Below are positions 33,357 to 41,530 of a DNA stretch of 64,000 nt, piece after piece. The stretch is from assembly GCF_002843315.1 (NCBI RefSeq), contig NZ_MVDD01000005.1, forward strand, positions 124,001 through 188,000, written 5' to 3'. The position numbers and the translations under genes are program-made. The notes under the pieces are model-generated. The model was given only the letters and a program-made list of their open reading frames with translations, was not told the origin of the DNA and searched no databases. Numbering within the stretch: the stretch's first letter is position 1; every line of letters begins with the position of its first letter. The DNA is from Labilibaculum filiforme. Its GTDB lineage: Bacteria > Bacteroidota > Bacteroidia > Bacteroidales > Marinifilaceae.

Positions 33357-36256
33357 TTTAAAATTGTAGTGAGTGAAATGGACTGAACTGATTTAACCTC
33401 GGGAGAAACAGACTGTAAGTAAGCCGAAGCTTTTGCCTGCTTATTCTCAACAAAAGGACGTACTTGAAACAACCATAGCTTGTTATTTTTAAAACCCAAC
33501 TCAACATCCCAAGGACCATTACTATGAACCCCTTCGGTCGTTTTTAATTTTTCCTGCAATTTATTTGCAAAAACACGAATCTCTTGCAGATTCTCCATCG
33601 ACAAAATCGATTTTTCGAAAGTACTGCTCAGCTTTAAAGTGCCACCCGTTGAAGGCAAACCGTTATAGCTAGGCTCTCGTGCCGGCGACAATAATTTATT
33701 TACGCCACTTGCCTCCAAAACATGAGATTGCGCCACTTGTCCGTCTACCGCACCACCAGCACCTCTGCTAAAAGCAATTGTTAGCTCGTCGGTATTCCCC
33801 GACTGCACGCCTTTGGTGATTAACACGCCAGAATAATCCACATCTACACTCGGGATTATTAAAATAGAAGGAAAAACATTCTCAGGATTCAACAAATAAC
33901 TTTGTCTCCACTTATAGCTTCTTTCGGAATAAGGCGAAGCCCAAACATCTTTAATTCCCTGCACTATTTTTTCAGTATCGAGCACATTAAATAGTGTTAA
34001 ATTAAGACCTGCTCCTGTAAAGCTCTTTAAATCTTCCATATTGGTATCGCTACGCAGGAAAACCGGTACTTTTCCCATCGGTTTACCCAATACGGAAATA
34101 AACTGTTGCTTTATATCCTCCTTAAATTCAGGTAGTAAAGGCATTTTTTTTATCGCTTCGCTTAAGGTAGCCAATTGCCCCAATACATACTCATCTACTT
34201 CTATACCAGGAAGTCCAGCCTTTTGTTTTTCCGTTGCAACGCGAAAAGTTTGGTTTAAAAACTGCCAATAGGAAAGATTTACTTCTGGCATTGCTTGATC
34301 CATATGCTTTCGGAATATCCCGAAAGGGACTACCAAACCTTCCACCACCTGATCGGGAAACAATTGCTTTAGTTGTCCTAAATTTGCAGCCTTAGGACCA
34401 CATAATTTTCCTGAGTTGGCAGCATTTACCTTTCGGAGATTTACCAATTGAGTTTGATTCAGATCAATTTGCTCTACCGGAATTCTAATTTTTTCCTCGC
34501 TTCGTTTTTTCACCACAAACAATTTCTTCTCCTCATCGGTCATCCTACTTTCTGGCTTAATAATCACTTTTCCTTTCGGCGATACCACATAAAAAACCGA
34601 TGTTCCCGAATATTTTTTAAGATCGGTAAGGTTTTGCTGCGAGAGTACCGCATTTGGTATTCCTAAATTACGAGCCAAAAGTTGTACGTGCGATACCATA
34701 TTTCCTTCCGAAACAGTTGCAATACCGGCTACCGGTTTTAAATCGGAAGGTGGCTTGCTAAACAAATATATTTTCTCTTTCGATACTTCGATCTTGTCAA
34801 CATTACCTTCAACCACCACTAATTCTCCTTTGGCAAAACCAGGATTTAAACCTCTAAAATGACTTTGATTTTCGATATCCATCACCTCGTTGGACTGCAT
34901 AGAAATCAAATTCATAAAATCGCCCAATCGGCTTACCGAAGCACCCAAAGGAAGCAAAACCGAAGAGCGAATACGATCGTCGGTAAAATGATAGGTAAGT
35001 GGTTCAAAAGCACCAAAAGTACTTATGGTTTCGTCGAAAACCGCAGTATTCATTCCGGTTCCCCACTCTATAATGCTACGCGCACAATCGTGCACTTTTC
35101 GGATGGTTTCCAAAGAAATATCCGAAACATCGGGAGCCTGCAAATCATTTTTTACTTGTTGCCATTCCCATAATTCAATATATCCGCATGCCGTTGCAGC
35201 CTTGGCAAGCATTTCATTCAAGTTAATTACTCCCTTTAAACTTTGCGGTTTCCAACTAGTTAATTCATAAAACAGAATGCTTTCTAACTGAATCGAAACA
35301 TCTAAAAAGGCCAAACGATTGGCAGGAAGTTCCTGCAACAGATTCTCCCGAATTTCGAATAACATATCGCTAACGGCTTTTACCCGTTGCTCTCCTTTTG
35401 TATTGGCTTGTAGTTTGGTGAAATTAAGCATGCTTTGCTTTAATTTCGAGCTAACAGGAACTTTTACCAAGTATCGTTCTAAATCTTTTAAATGAATTGG
35501 CTGATAATAAACTTCCAGTTCGCGTATCAATTTATCGACCTGTTCTTTGGTGTCCGCTTCGAGCTTTGTGTACTTTTTCGTTTTGTAGGCTTTTACTCGT
35601 TCAATATCCGATTGATCGGGCTGTCCGTGAATTTTAATCCGCGCATCCATAAACTCCACATCGCTATCTGCAATTAGCAAAGACAAGGAGCGAATGTTCT
35701 GCAGACTTTTGGTTTCCTGCATATGAGGAAGGCCACGAACGGCTTCGCGCACTAAATAAAACTGACTTTTAAGTGCATCCTCATTCGCCAGCAACCAGTT
35801 GCAAAATTTAATTCCCCACGCATTTTCATCTTCTGCCTGAATGGCTCCCCGATAAAATTGCCCGCGACGAAGTACCCAAGCATTATCGGTGGCTTGTAAA
35901 TATTTCTCCAACAAATATTGTTTTAATCGGGATTGTTGATTGGAAGCATCCCAAAAATCCTCGTTGGGAGTGGTTGCCAAAATCTGACCTAAAAACACGT
36001 GGTTGGTTTGCGCCAAACGAACTACTGCATCTTTGTATTTTGCACGTTGAACGCCTCCGGGTTCGGGACAGCGCATTTTAGGGGCCACCATCGATCCATC
36101 GGGACAAAACCACATAATTTGCTGATAAGGGCCTTTCGGATCCTTCTTAAAACTTTCAATCATTTTGCTGATTTCAAGATTGGAAACCGGTTGTGCCTGA
36201 GCCACAATTCCCCAAAAACAAATTCCCAACACAAACACAAGTACTCTTAACTTCAT
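33353..36256 (-). CDS. Signal-peptide-bearing dikinase (PEP synthase/glucan water dikinase-like)
   Basis: About 967 aa. Start at 36256 gives a good signal peptide (VFVLGICFWGIVAQAQ) and lies just downstream of a TAAATTTG promoter element; the in-frame ATG at 36310 lies upstream of that promoter. Residues ~25-460 are a unique region, largely helical with hydrophilic repeats. Next is a phospho-histidine (PEP-utilisers mobile) domain with SEGNMVSHVQLLARNLGIP (His523). A C-terminal ATP-grasp domain follows from about 615: GPKAANLGQL, VVPFGIF, RSDTNMEDLKSFTGAG (from Arg735), ending WLFQVRPF. His domain before ATP-grasp and no TIM barrel matches glucan/phosphoglucan water dikinases, not PEP synthase or PPDK. 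An exported ATP-dependent dikinase is puzzling. Confidence 0.83.
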   Translation of the reverse strand: MKLRVLVFVLGICFWGIVAQAQPVSNLEISKMIESFKKDPKGPYQQIMWFCPDGSMVAPKMRCPEPGGVQRAKYKDAVVRLAQTNHVFLGQILATTPNEDFWDASNQQSRLKQYLLEKYLQATDNAWVLRRGQFYRGAIQAEDENAWGIKFCNWLLANEDALKSQFYLVREAVRGLPHMQETKSLQNIRSLSLLIADSDVEFMDARIKIHGQPDQSDIERVKAYKTKKYTKLEADTKEQVDKLIRELEVYYQPIHLKDLERYLVKVPVSSKLKQSMLNFTKLQANTKGEQRVKAVSDMLFEIRENLLQELPANRLAFLDVSIQLESILFYELTSWKPQSLKGVINLNEMLAKAATACGYIELWEWQQVKNDLQAPDVSDISLETIRKVHDCARSIIEWGTGMNTAVFDETISTFGAFEPLTYHFTDDRIRSSVLLPLGASVSRLGDFMNLISMQSNEVMDIENQSHFRGLNPGFAKGELVVVEGNVDKIEVSKEKIYLFSKPPSDLKPVAGIATVSEGNMVSHVQLLARNLGIPNAVLSQQNLTDLKKYSGTSVFYVVSPKGKVIIKPESRMTDEEKKLFVVKKRSEEKIRIPVEQIDLNQTQLVNLRKVNAANSGKLCGPKAANLGQLKQLFPDQVVEGLVVPFGIFRKHMDQAMPEVNLSYWQFLNQTFRVATEKQKAGLPGIEVDEYVLGQLATLSEAIKKMPLLPEFKEDIKQQFISVLGKPMGKVPVFLRSDTNMEDLKSFTGAGLNLTLFNVLDTEKIVQGIKDVWASPYSERSYKWRQSYLLNPENVFPSILIIPSVDVDYSGVLITKGVQSGNTDELTIAFSRGAGGAVDGQVAQSHVLEASGVNKLLSPAREPSYNGLPSTGGTLKLSSTFEKSILSMENLQEIRVFANKLQEKLKTTEGVHSNGPWDVELGFKNNKLWLFQVRPFVENKQAKASAYLQSVSPEVKSVQSISLTTILK

Positions 36257-36283
36257 AACTAATTTATTTATGCAAATTGTAGT

Positions 36284-36291
36284 CAAATTTA
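36284..36291 (-). promoter_or_regulatory. Candidate -7 promoter element of the dikinase operon
   Basis: Minus-strand TAAATTTG fits TAnnTTTG; predicted start about 20 nt before the ATG at 36256. Confidence 0.55.
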
Positions 36292-36430
36292 TCATTTTTC
36301 GTAACATCAATTCTATTCTTAACCGATTATCTTACAACAAAAAACAATCCAAATTTATTCGTGCCAGAAGCCTATATATTAGATCAACAATTAATTTAAA
36401 CAGCTTAAAATTTAAGCTAAGTTTTTAGAT

Positions 36431-36934
36431 TTAGTACTGATTTAAAACACCTATTACCTCATTGTAGTTATGTGGTAGCTTTTTATTCAGCACTTTTCCA
36501 TTTCTATCCACCAAAAAAAGAACCGGAATGGCTCGGGTAAAAATCTCCTCCCCGGGAAAAGCTTTTTCTAATAGCAATTGAATGCCCAAATTTTGAAATA
36601 TGCCTTTGTCGGGCCCCGCGAAATCGAGAAAATAGGAATTTATTTGTACGTTAGTGTTGGAGAGCAGAGAAGCTACTTCTGATTTATTTTTACTTGCTGC
36701 AATTAGTAGTATCTGATATTCGGAAGTGTCGATATTTTCCTGCAGTTGGGGAAGCGTTTCGGCCAGTGTCTTTCGACAGCCACTGCACCAAGTTGTCCAT
36801 ATGTAAACTATTGTTTTGTTCTTTTGGGAGATTAGGTGAGTCAATTTCTCGGAATCCATCATTCGTTCCTTTTCGAGACTATTGGAGCAGGAAAGTGTTG
36901 CAAATAATAGGCTGATGACAAGTAAGTATCTCAT
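36431..36934 (-). CDS. TlpA-like thioredoxin lipoprotein
   Basis: About 167 aa. The start is set at 36934 because MRYLLVISLLFATLSC is a lipoprotein signal with Cys in place; the in-frame extension to 37075 reads into non-coding palindromic DNA. The active site is WTTWCSGCRKTL (C-S-G-C), with downstream GKVLNKKLPHNYNEV. Predicted envelope thiol-disulfide oxidoreductase, probably reducing. Stand-alone; neighbours give no specific hint. Confidence 0.85.
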   Translation of the reverse strand: MRYLLVISLLFATLSCSNSLEKERMMDSEKLTHLISQKNKTIVYIWTTWCSGCRKTLAETLPQLQENIDTSEYQILLIAASKNKSEVASLLSNTNVQINSYFLDFAGPDKGIFQNLGIQLLLEKAFPGEEIFTRAIPVLFLVDRNGKVLNKKLPHNYNEVIGVLNQY

Positions 36935-37051
36935 GGCAAGTATTTTTATGCCGAAGAAGATACAAATTTTATTCTTTTGGAGATAAAAATGATAGCCGAA
37001 TTCGTGGCACTTTCCTGTCGAGTTACACCTAACTTGATGCGTGGCAGAATG

Positions 37052-37103
37052 CTCGAATAACCGCAACACCCCCAATATTTTATGACCGTGTTAGCAGCCG
37101 TTA
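37052..37103. repeat. Imperfect palindrome between orphan genes
   Basis: AATAACGG...CTAACAC on one strand faces GTGTT...CGGTTATT, giving an imperfect hairpin directly downstream of the orphan gene at 37104. It resembles the GC-richer palindromic segments at 38246-38366 and 11100-11195. Confidence 0.4.
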
Positions 37104-37751
37104 TTAAATCTCTATTATTTTAATATTACTATTTTTTAGTTCATTTTTTATACTTTCGATATTGTCACTTGATTTCTCAAATTGTTGTTCAATATATCCA
37201 GGAGGATAATCAGTCCATCTATTGTGAACTGCATATTCCTTCAAAGATTGCTCTAGAATCTTTTCTCTACGTGTTATTGAAGGAAGGTAAACTCCACTAA
37301 TATTTTTACCAGATACATTTAACTCTTTTTGAATCAATTTAAGGTCATCAATATTCCAAAATGCATACCCAATCAAAATATCAGTGGCACTGTTATTTAT
37401 CTTTGAAATAAGCAGTTTAAACTCATGTTCTTTTTGCTTGCTATATTCAAGTTGTGGATTCGGGTCGGGAATCTCTACTTTATTAATCTTTTCAAAACTA
37501 TTTAAATCATCAAATTCGGGAAGACTTACGTCCAAATTCAAAGTCAGGTTGATACGAATAGTTTTTTTTTCATTCAATATTGAACAATCTCTCATATAAC
37601 CTTTGTGAGAATCATAAACTTCTTTAATCAACCAAATTTTCTTACATGAAGGACATTCAAATTGTTCCAATTTCTCATGAAACCCAATTCCTTTTCCAAC
37701 ATTACATGTTCCTCCTGTAACAAGAGCCACTTTACCCTTTAGTGGTTTCAT
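37104..37751 (-). CDS. Hypothetical protein with an SDR-like N-terminus (possible chimera)
   Basis: A 215-aa protein that I do not recognise. The first ~23 residues, KPLKGKVALVTGGTCNVGKG, look like the start of a short-chain dehydrogenase (TGGTxxGIGKxIA, with Asn where the first Gly should be). A P-loop reading (GTCNVGKG) is weaker. Thereafter no Rossmann fold continues: there is an ECPSCKKIW zinc-knuckle-like motif, then a charged, mostly helical region (DILIGYAFWNIDDLKLIQKEL, ISGVYLPSITRREKIL). It could be a fusion, or a gene whose true start was replaced. The stop of the upstream exported protein gene is 4 bp from its start, so the two may be co-transcribed. Confidence 0.6.
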   Translation of the reverse strand: MKPLKGKVALVTGGTCNVGKGIGFHEKLEQFECPSCKKIWLIKEVYDSHKGYMRDCSILNEKKTIRINLTLNLDVSLPEFDDLNSFEKINKVEIPDPNPQLEYSKQKEHEFKLLISKINNSATDILIGYAFWNIDDLKLIQKELNVSGKNISGVYLPSITRREKILEQSLKEYAVHNRWTDYPPGYIEQQFEKSSDNIESIKNELKNSNIKIIEI

Positions 37752-37755
37752 TCTT

Positions 37756-38178
37756 TTAAAAATTAATACTGATTCCTATTTTAGGGAGTAATTTTGTGTC
37801 ATCTTCTAAATCCGTTTTAAGCTCCACTCCCAATAGTAAAGTAATATTTTCACTTATAATATTGTTTTTACACAAGTATAATGGTAAACGAAAATAACCA
37901 AATTCCCCATCAAATATGGAAGCTCCTATTCCCCATGATAGATTAATATCGGATCCTTCTTTAAACGAAAAATCATTTCGCAATAATAACGAATACTCCG
38001 ATACACTGTAATAGTCATCATTTGCCTTCACTCTTATTTCCGGGTAAAACTTGCTATCTGTAAACGTGGCAAATCCGAATTCGTTTGTATTATAGTAACT
38101 TGCTCTCCATTTTGTAGTTTGTGAGAATGCCGACATAGTAAATCCTAAAACTAGGAGTAGTAATAATGCTTTTTTCAT
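37756..38178 (-). CDS. Small exported beta-rich protein, unknown
   Basis: A 140-aa protein with a clear signal peptide (KALLLLLVLGFTMSAFSQ). The mature part alternates short beta strands with aromatic residues (FGFATFTDSKFYPEIRV, FGYFRLPLYLC, LLPKIGISINF) and ends in Phe. This is consistent with a small outer-membrane barrel or barrel-like protein. No family recognised. It is 4 bp upstream of the chimeric gene. Confidence 0.65.
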   Translation of the reverse strand: MKKALLLLLVLGFTMSAFSQTTKWRASYYNTNEFGFATFTDSKFYPEIRVKANDDYYSVSEYSLLLRNDFSFKEGSDINLSWGIGASIFDGEFGYFRLPLYLCKNNIISENITLLLGVELKTDLEDDTKLLPKIGISINF

Positions 38179-38245
38179 AAGTTGGTTTTGTAAATAATGG
38201 ATTGTAATATGTTATTTTTCAAAGCTTGTTTTCGTTTGTATTAAC

Positions 38246-38366
38246 GCCAGCTACCGAACGAATCCTTTCGTGTGGCTTTTATCTTTTTATCAAAGAACCT
38301 GATACAATCGCGCACTAACGGGGGTGCAGTTCCTGCCACACAAACGCTTAGTTGTTGTATGCTGGC
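38246..38366. repeat. 121-bp nested imperfect palindrome (attC-like or other structured site)
   Basis: Outer arms GCCAGC (38246-38251) and GCTGGC (38361-38366), inner arms GTGTGGC (38270-38276) and GCCACAC (38335-38341), are nested symmetrically around a 58-bp centre. It lies between two orphan genes and is GC-richer than its surroundings. The nested arms recall integron attC sites, but a canonical GTTRRRY core pair is not evident. Confidence 0.5.
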
Positions 38367-38372
38367 TTTTCT

Positions 38373-39167
38373 TCATTCTTCCTCTATCTCAACGAAATCT
38401 TTCTCAATACTATTAAAAACATTTATTGTTGCGCTTATTGCTTTAAACAAATCAAAGCTTAACATCTCACTGAAAACTTCTGAATACCTATTTAATTCGT
38501 CCTTTGATTTAGTCTTTAGATGAATCATGTTTTTTCTGTGATTATATAATTCATTGATAACTTCTAAATTTTCACGTCTTGTTTCCCAGAAATCATTTTG
38601 TTTTATAGCTAACGGCACTACAGATTCTAATTTTTCCTTAAATGAAATACCATTCTCAATCTTCTTCTGATTGTAATTTGTCTTACCGTGTTTATTTTCT
38701 TTTTTATAAGAAAAATTAGTAGGTATTATTTGATTCATAAAACTTTCTAATGCACTAACAAGCATTATAACACTACTAGTAACTGCCTTAATATAACTTG
38801 TGTAACTCTGATTTGTACAACCGTAGCTAAAATCCAAGATAAATAAGTTTGTATCATTACCACGTTTGCCAAATCTGATAAATTCATCTGATTTAATTTT
38901 TTGCGAAACCTCAAAAAATTCTAGAGAAGATGTTAAGAATAAATGAGTAGGGCTAGGTAGGACTGATATGAATTGTTTTTCATCATGCTTTATTCCTAAC
39001 ATTTGATATACTCGTTCTTTCTCTCCTTCATGTTTAGCTATAACAATGAAATTATTTGATTTGTTGTGATTGGAATTATCGTTATTTGCTAATTCGGATG
39101 GGGATATTTTAGCCAAAGATTCTTCTGTTATTATTGGATCTGCATGTGGTGGAATTTTTATTTTCAT
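38373..39167 (-). CDS. HEPN-like hypothetical protein
   Basis: A 264-aa cytoplasmic protein with no signal peptide. The C-terminal half is helical and carries MLVSALESFMNQIIP followed ~70 residues later by ELYNHRKNMIHLK. The R-x4-H of HRKNMIH fits the HEPN ribonuclease motif (R-x4-6-H), and a helix bearing an acidic residue before it is typical of the fold. HEPN proteins act as RNases in toxin-antitoxin and phage defence, but no nucleotidyltransferase partner is adjacent. The N-terminal ~110 residues match nothing that I know. Confidence 0.6.
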   Translation of the reverse strand: MKIKIPPHADPIITEESLAKISPSELANNDNSNHNKSNNFIVIAKHEGEKERVYQMLGIKHDEKQFISVLPSPTHLFLTSSLEFFEVSQKIKSDEFIRFGKRGNDTNLFILDFSYGCTNQSYTSYIKAVTSSVIMLVSALESFMNQIIPTNFSYKKENKHGKTNYNQKKIENGISFKEKLESVVPLAIKQNDFWETRRENLEVINELYNHRKNMIHLKTKSKDELNRYSEVFSEMLSFDLFKAISATINVFNSIEKDFVEIEEE

Positions 39168-39617
39168 TTTGATATTCTATGTTTATTTAAGCTTGCATAC
39201 AACTTATAACTAAAGCCATGGCCTTTATTTCATTTTTACTACTTTAAAAAGTGTGTTTATCGTTCCTAATAGATCGGTAATTAACACTAATTATGATGAC
39301 AACACGAAATGTCATATGTAAAAACTCCTCTAAAGTATCAAATTTCAACTAAGATTCATACTGTCAAACTTGCCAACTTGCTTTGTACACATAAAATATA
39401 TTTTAAGCAATTATTATTTGCTTAGTAGGTTAGGGAAATTATTCTGTTTCGCCAAAGAGATCAGTAATCTTTCTGCTAGTCGTTTAAAATAGCAAGCCAA
39501 TACAAGCACTTGTAAAGAATAGCTCTTAAAATAGCTTATGCTGTCGCACTCCTCTTTCCAGCTACATCCCCAAAAAGGGGATTTTTTTGCTCCCTGCAAA
39601 AACAAGAGAGCTCGCGA

Positions 39618-39860
39618 ACATTTGTACATGGCTTGCTTTATCAAAAAAGGGAGCCATCAACATTTGTTCACGGTTTGCTTTACCGAAAAAGGGAGTCATT
39701 AACATTTGTTCACGGTTTGCTTTATCAAAAAAGGGAGCCATTAACATTTGTTCACGGCTTGCTTTACCGAAAAAGGGAGTCATTAACATTTGTTCACGGC
39801 TTGCTTTACCGAAAAAGGGAGTCATTAACATTTGTTCACGGCTTGTTTTATCAAAAAACA
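39618..39860. repeat. 42-bp minisatellite, about six units
   Basis: Units beginning ACATTTGTTCACGG recur at 39618, 39660, 39702, 39744, 39786 and 39828, exactly 42 bp apart. Two alternating sub-types occur (TTATCAAAAAAGGGAGCC and TTACCGAAAAAGGGAGTC). Because 42 is divisible by three, long open frames appear on both strands, but none has a convincing start or protein character. The stretch 39168-39617 before it is AT-rich with no gene seen. Confidence 0.9.
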
Positions 39861-39904
39861 AGAGAATTTCAGAAAGAAAGAAAGAAAGAATCATCCTTTT
39901 TTTT

Positions 39905-39952
39905 CCTTGTTACTTGATACTTGGAACTTGATACTTGTTACTTGATTTACTT
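39905..39952. repeat. ACTTGAT-type heptamer tract
   Basis: CTTGATA, CTTGGAA, CTTGATA and CTTGTTA follow each other at 7-bp period. Equivalent tracts lie at about 40058-40090, 40440-40485, 40838-40863 and 41212-41267, always at the same place in the larger repeat unit, and their length differences account for the variable unit length. Confidence 0.8.
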
Positions 39953-39957
39953 TGAGG

Positions 39958-41440
39958 TTAAATCATTTTGTAGGCTACGCACCCCTCTGCCTGTCGGCAT
40001 CTCCCCTTAAAAAAGGGAGAATTCCAGAAACGAAAGCATCATCTTTTTTTTCTTGAGACTTGGAACTTGGAACTTGGAACTTGGAACTTGACGCCTGATT
40101 TATGAATCGCATTGCAATTTCGTCGCTTGTTGCAACACCTCCTCTATCTAAATTTTTAACTGCGACGATTTTACTTTACATCGCAAATACCTGGGGTGGC
40201 AGTCGCTTCGCTTCTTTACCCCAGGCTATTGGAATTTGAGCCCTTCAGGCTCAACATTTGCAAACAAAATAGAAAGTTCAGAAAGATAGCATCATCTTTT
40301 TTTTCCTTTGTGCTCTTTGGGTTGCCCTTTGATTTACTTTGTGGTAAACTATTTTGTAGGCTACGCACCCCTCTGCCTGTCGGCATCTCCCCTTAAAAAA
40401 GGGAGAATTCCAGAAAGAAAGTATGATCCTTTTTTTTTCTTGATTCTTGTTACTTGTTACTTGTTACTTGATACTTGGAACTTGACGCCTGATTAATGAA
40501 TCGCATTGCAATTTCGTCGCATGTGGGAACGCATCCTTTATCTAAATTTTAACTACTACCAATTCCTTTTACGCACAATAACCTGGGGTGACAGTCGCTT
40601 CGCTCCTTTACCTCAGGCTATTGGAATTTGAGCCCTTCAGGCTCAGCATTTGCAAACAAAATACAAAGTTCAGAAAGATAGCATCATCTTTTTTTTCCTT
40701 TGTGCTCTTTGGGTTGCCCTTTGATTTACTTTGTGGTAAACTATTTTGTAGGCTACGCACCCCTCTGCTTGTCGGCATCTCCCCTTAAAAAAGGGAGAAT
40801 TCCAGAAAGAAAGTATGATCCTTTTTTTTCCTTGATACTTGATACTTGATACTTGTTACTTGACGCCTGATTTATGAATCGCATTACAATTTCGTCGCTT
40901 GGTGCAACACCTCCTCTATCTAAATTTTTAACTGCGACGATTTTACTTTACATCACATATACCTGGGGTGGCAGTCGCTTCGCTTCTTTACCCCAGGCTA
41001 TTGGAATTTGAGCCCTTCAGGCTCAACATTTGCAAACAAAATACAAAGTTCAGAAAGATAGCATCATCTTTTTTTTCCTTTGTGCTCTTTGGGTTGCCCT
41101 TTGATTTACTTTGTGGTAAACTATTTTGTAGCTACGCACCCCTCTGCCTGTCGGCATCTCCCCTTAAAAAAGGGAGAATTCCAGAAAGAAAGTATGATCC
41201 TTTTTTTTCTTGATTCTTGTTACTTGTTACTTGTTACTTGATACTTGATACTTGGAACTTGGAACTTGACGCCTGATTTATGAATTGCATTGCAATTTCG
41301 TCGCATGTGGGAACGCATCCTTTATCTAAATTTTTAACTACTACCAATTCCTTTTACGCACAATAACCTGGGGTGACAGTCGCTTCGCTCCTTTACCTCA
41401 GGCTATTGGAATTTGAGCCCTTCAGGCTCTGTATTCTAAA
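39958..41440. repeat. Composite tandem array of two repeat elements (four units)
   Basis: Four units of ~380-400 bp. Element B (about 65 bp, GCTACGCACCCCTCTGCCTG... to AAGGGAGAATTCC) starts near 39973, 40359, 40751 and 41132. Element A (about 150 bp) begins at ATGAATCGCATTGC... at 40102, 40496, 40874 and 41280. Spacing of element A is 394, 378 and 406 bp, varying through the heptamer tracts. Element A ends in the hairpin GAGCC-CTTCA-GGCTC. No gene is supported here. Confidence 0.9.
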
Positions 41441-41530
41441 AAAATAGCTTACTCCTTATCTTATTGATACTTGATATCTACTCCTGTAAGAGAGGAAGAA
41501 AAAGGAACTAAAACAAATATGAACATCTTT

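Noticed and set aside
39562-39894. 110-codon open frame with 14-residue repeats on the minus strand, and similar frames on the plus strand
   Set aside because: It is the translation of the 42-bp minisatellite; frames are open on both strands because the period is divisible by three, and no start or protein character supports a gene.
40196-41213. Short open frames in the composite repeats, in a different frame from the 45-codon one
   Set aside because: They arise from repeated DNA, differ in length between copies through the heptamers and have no common start.
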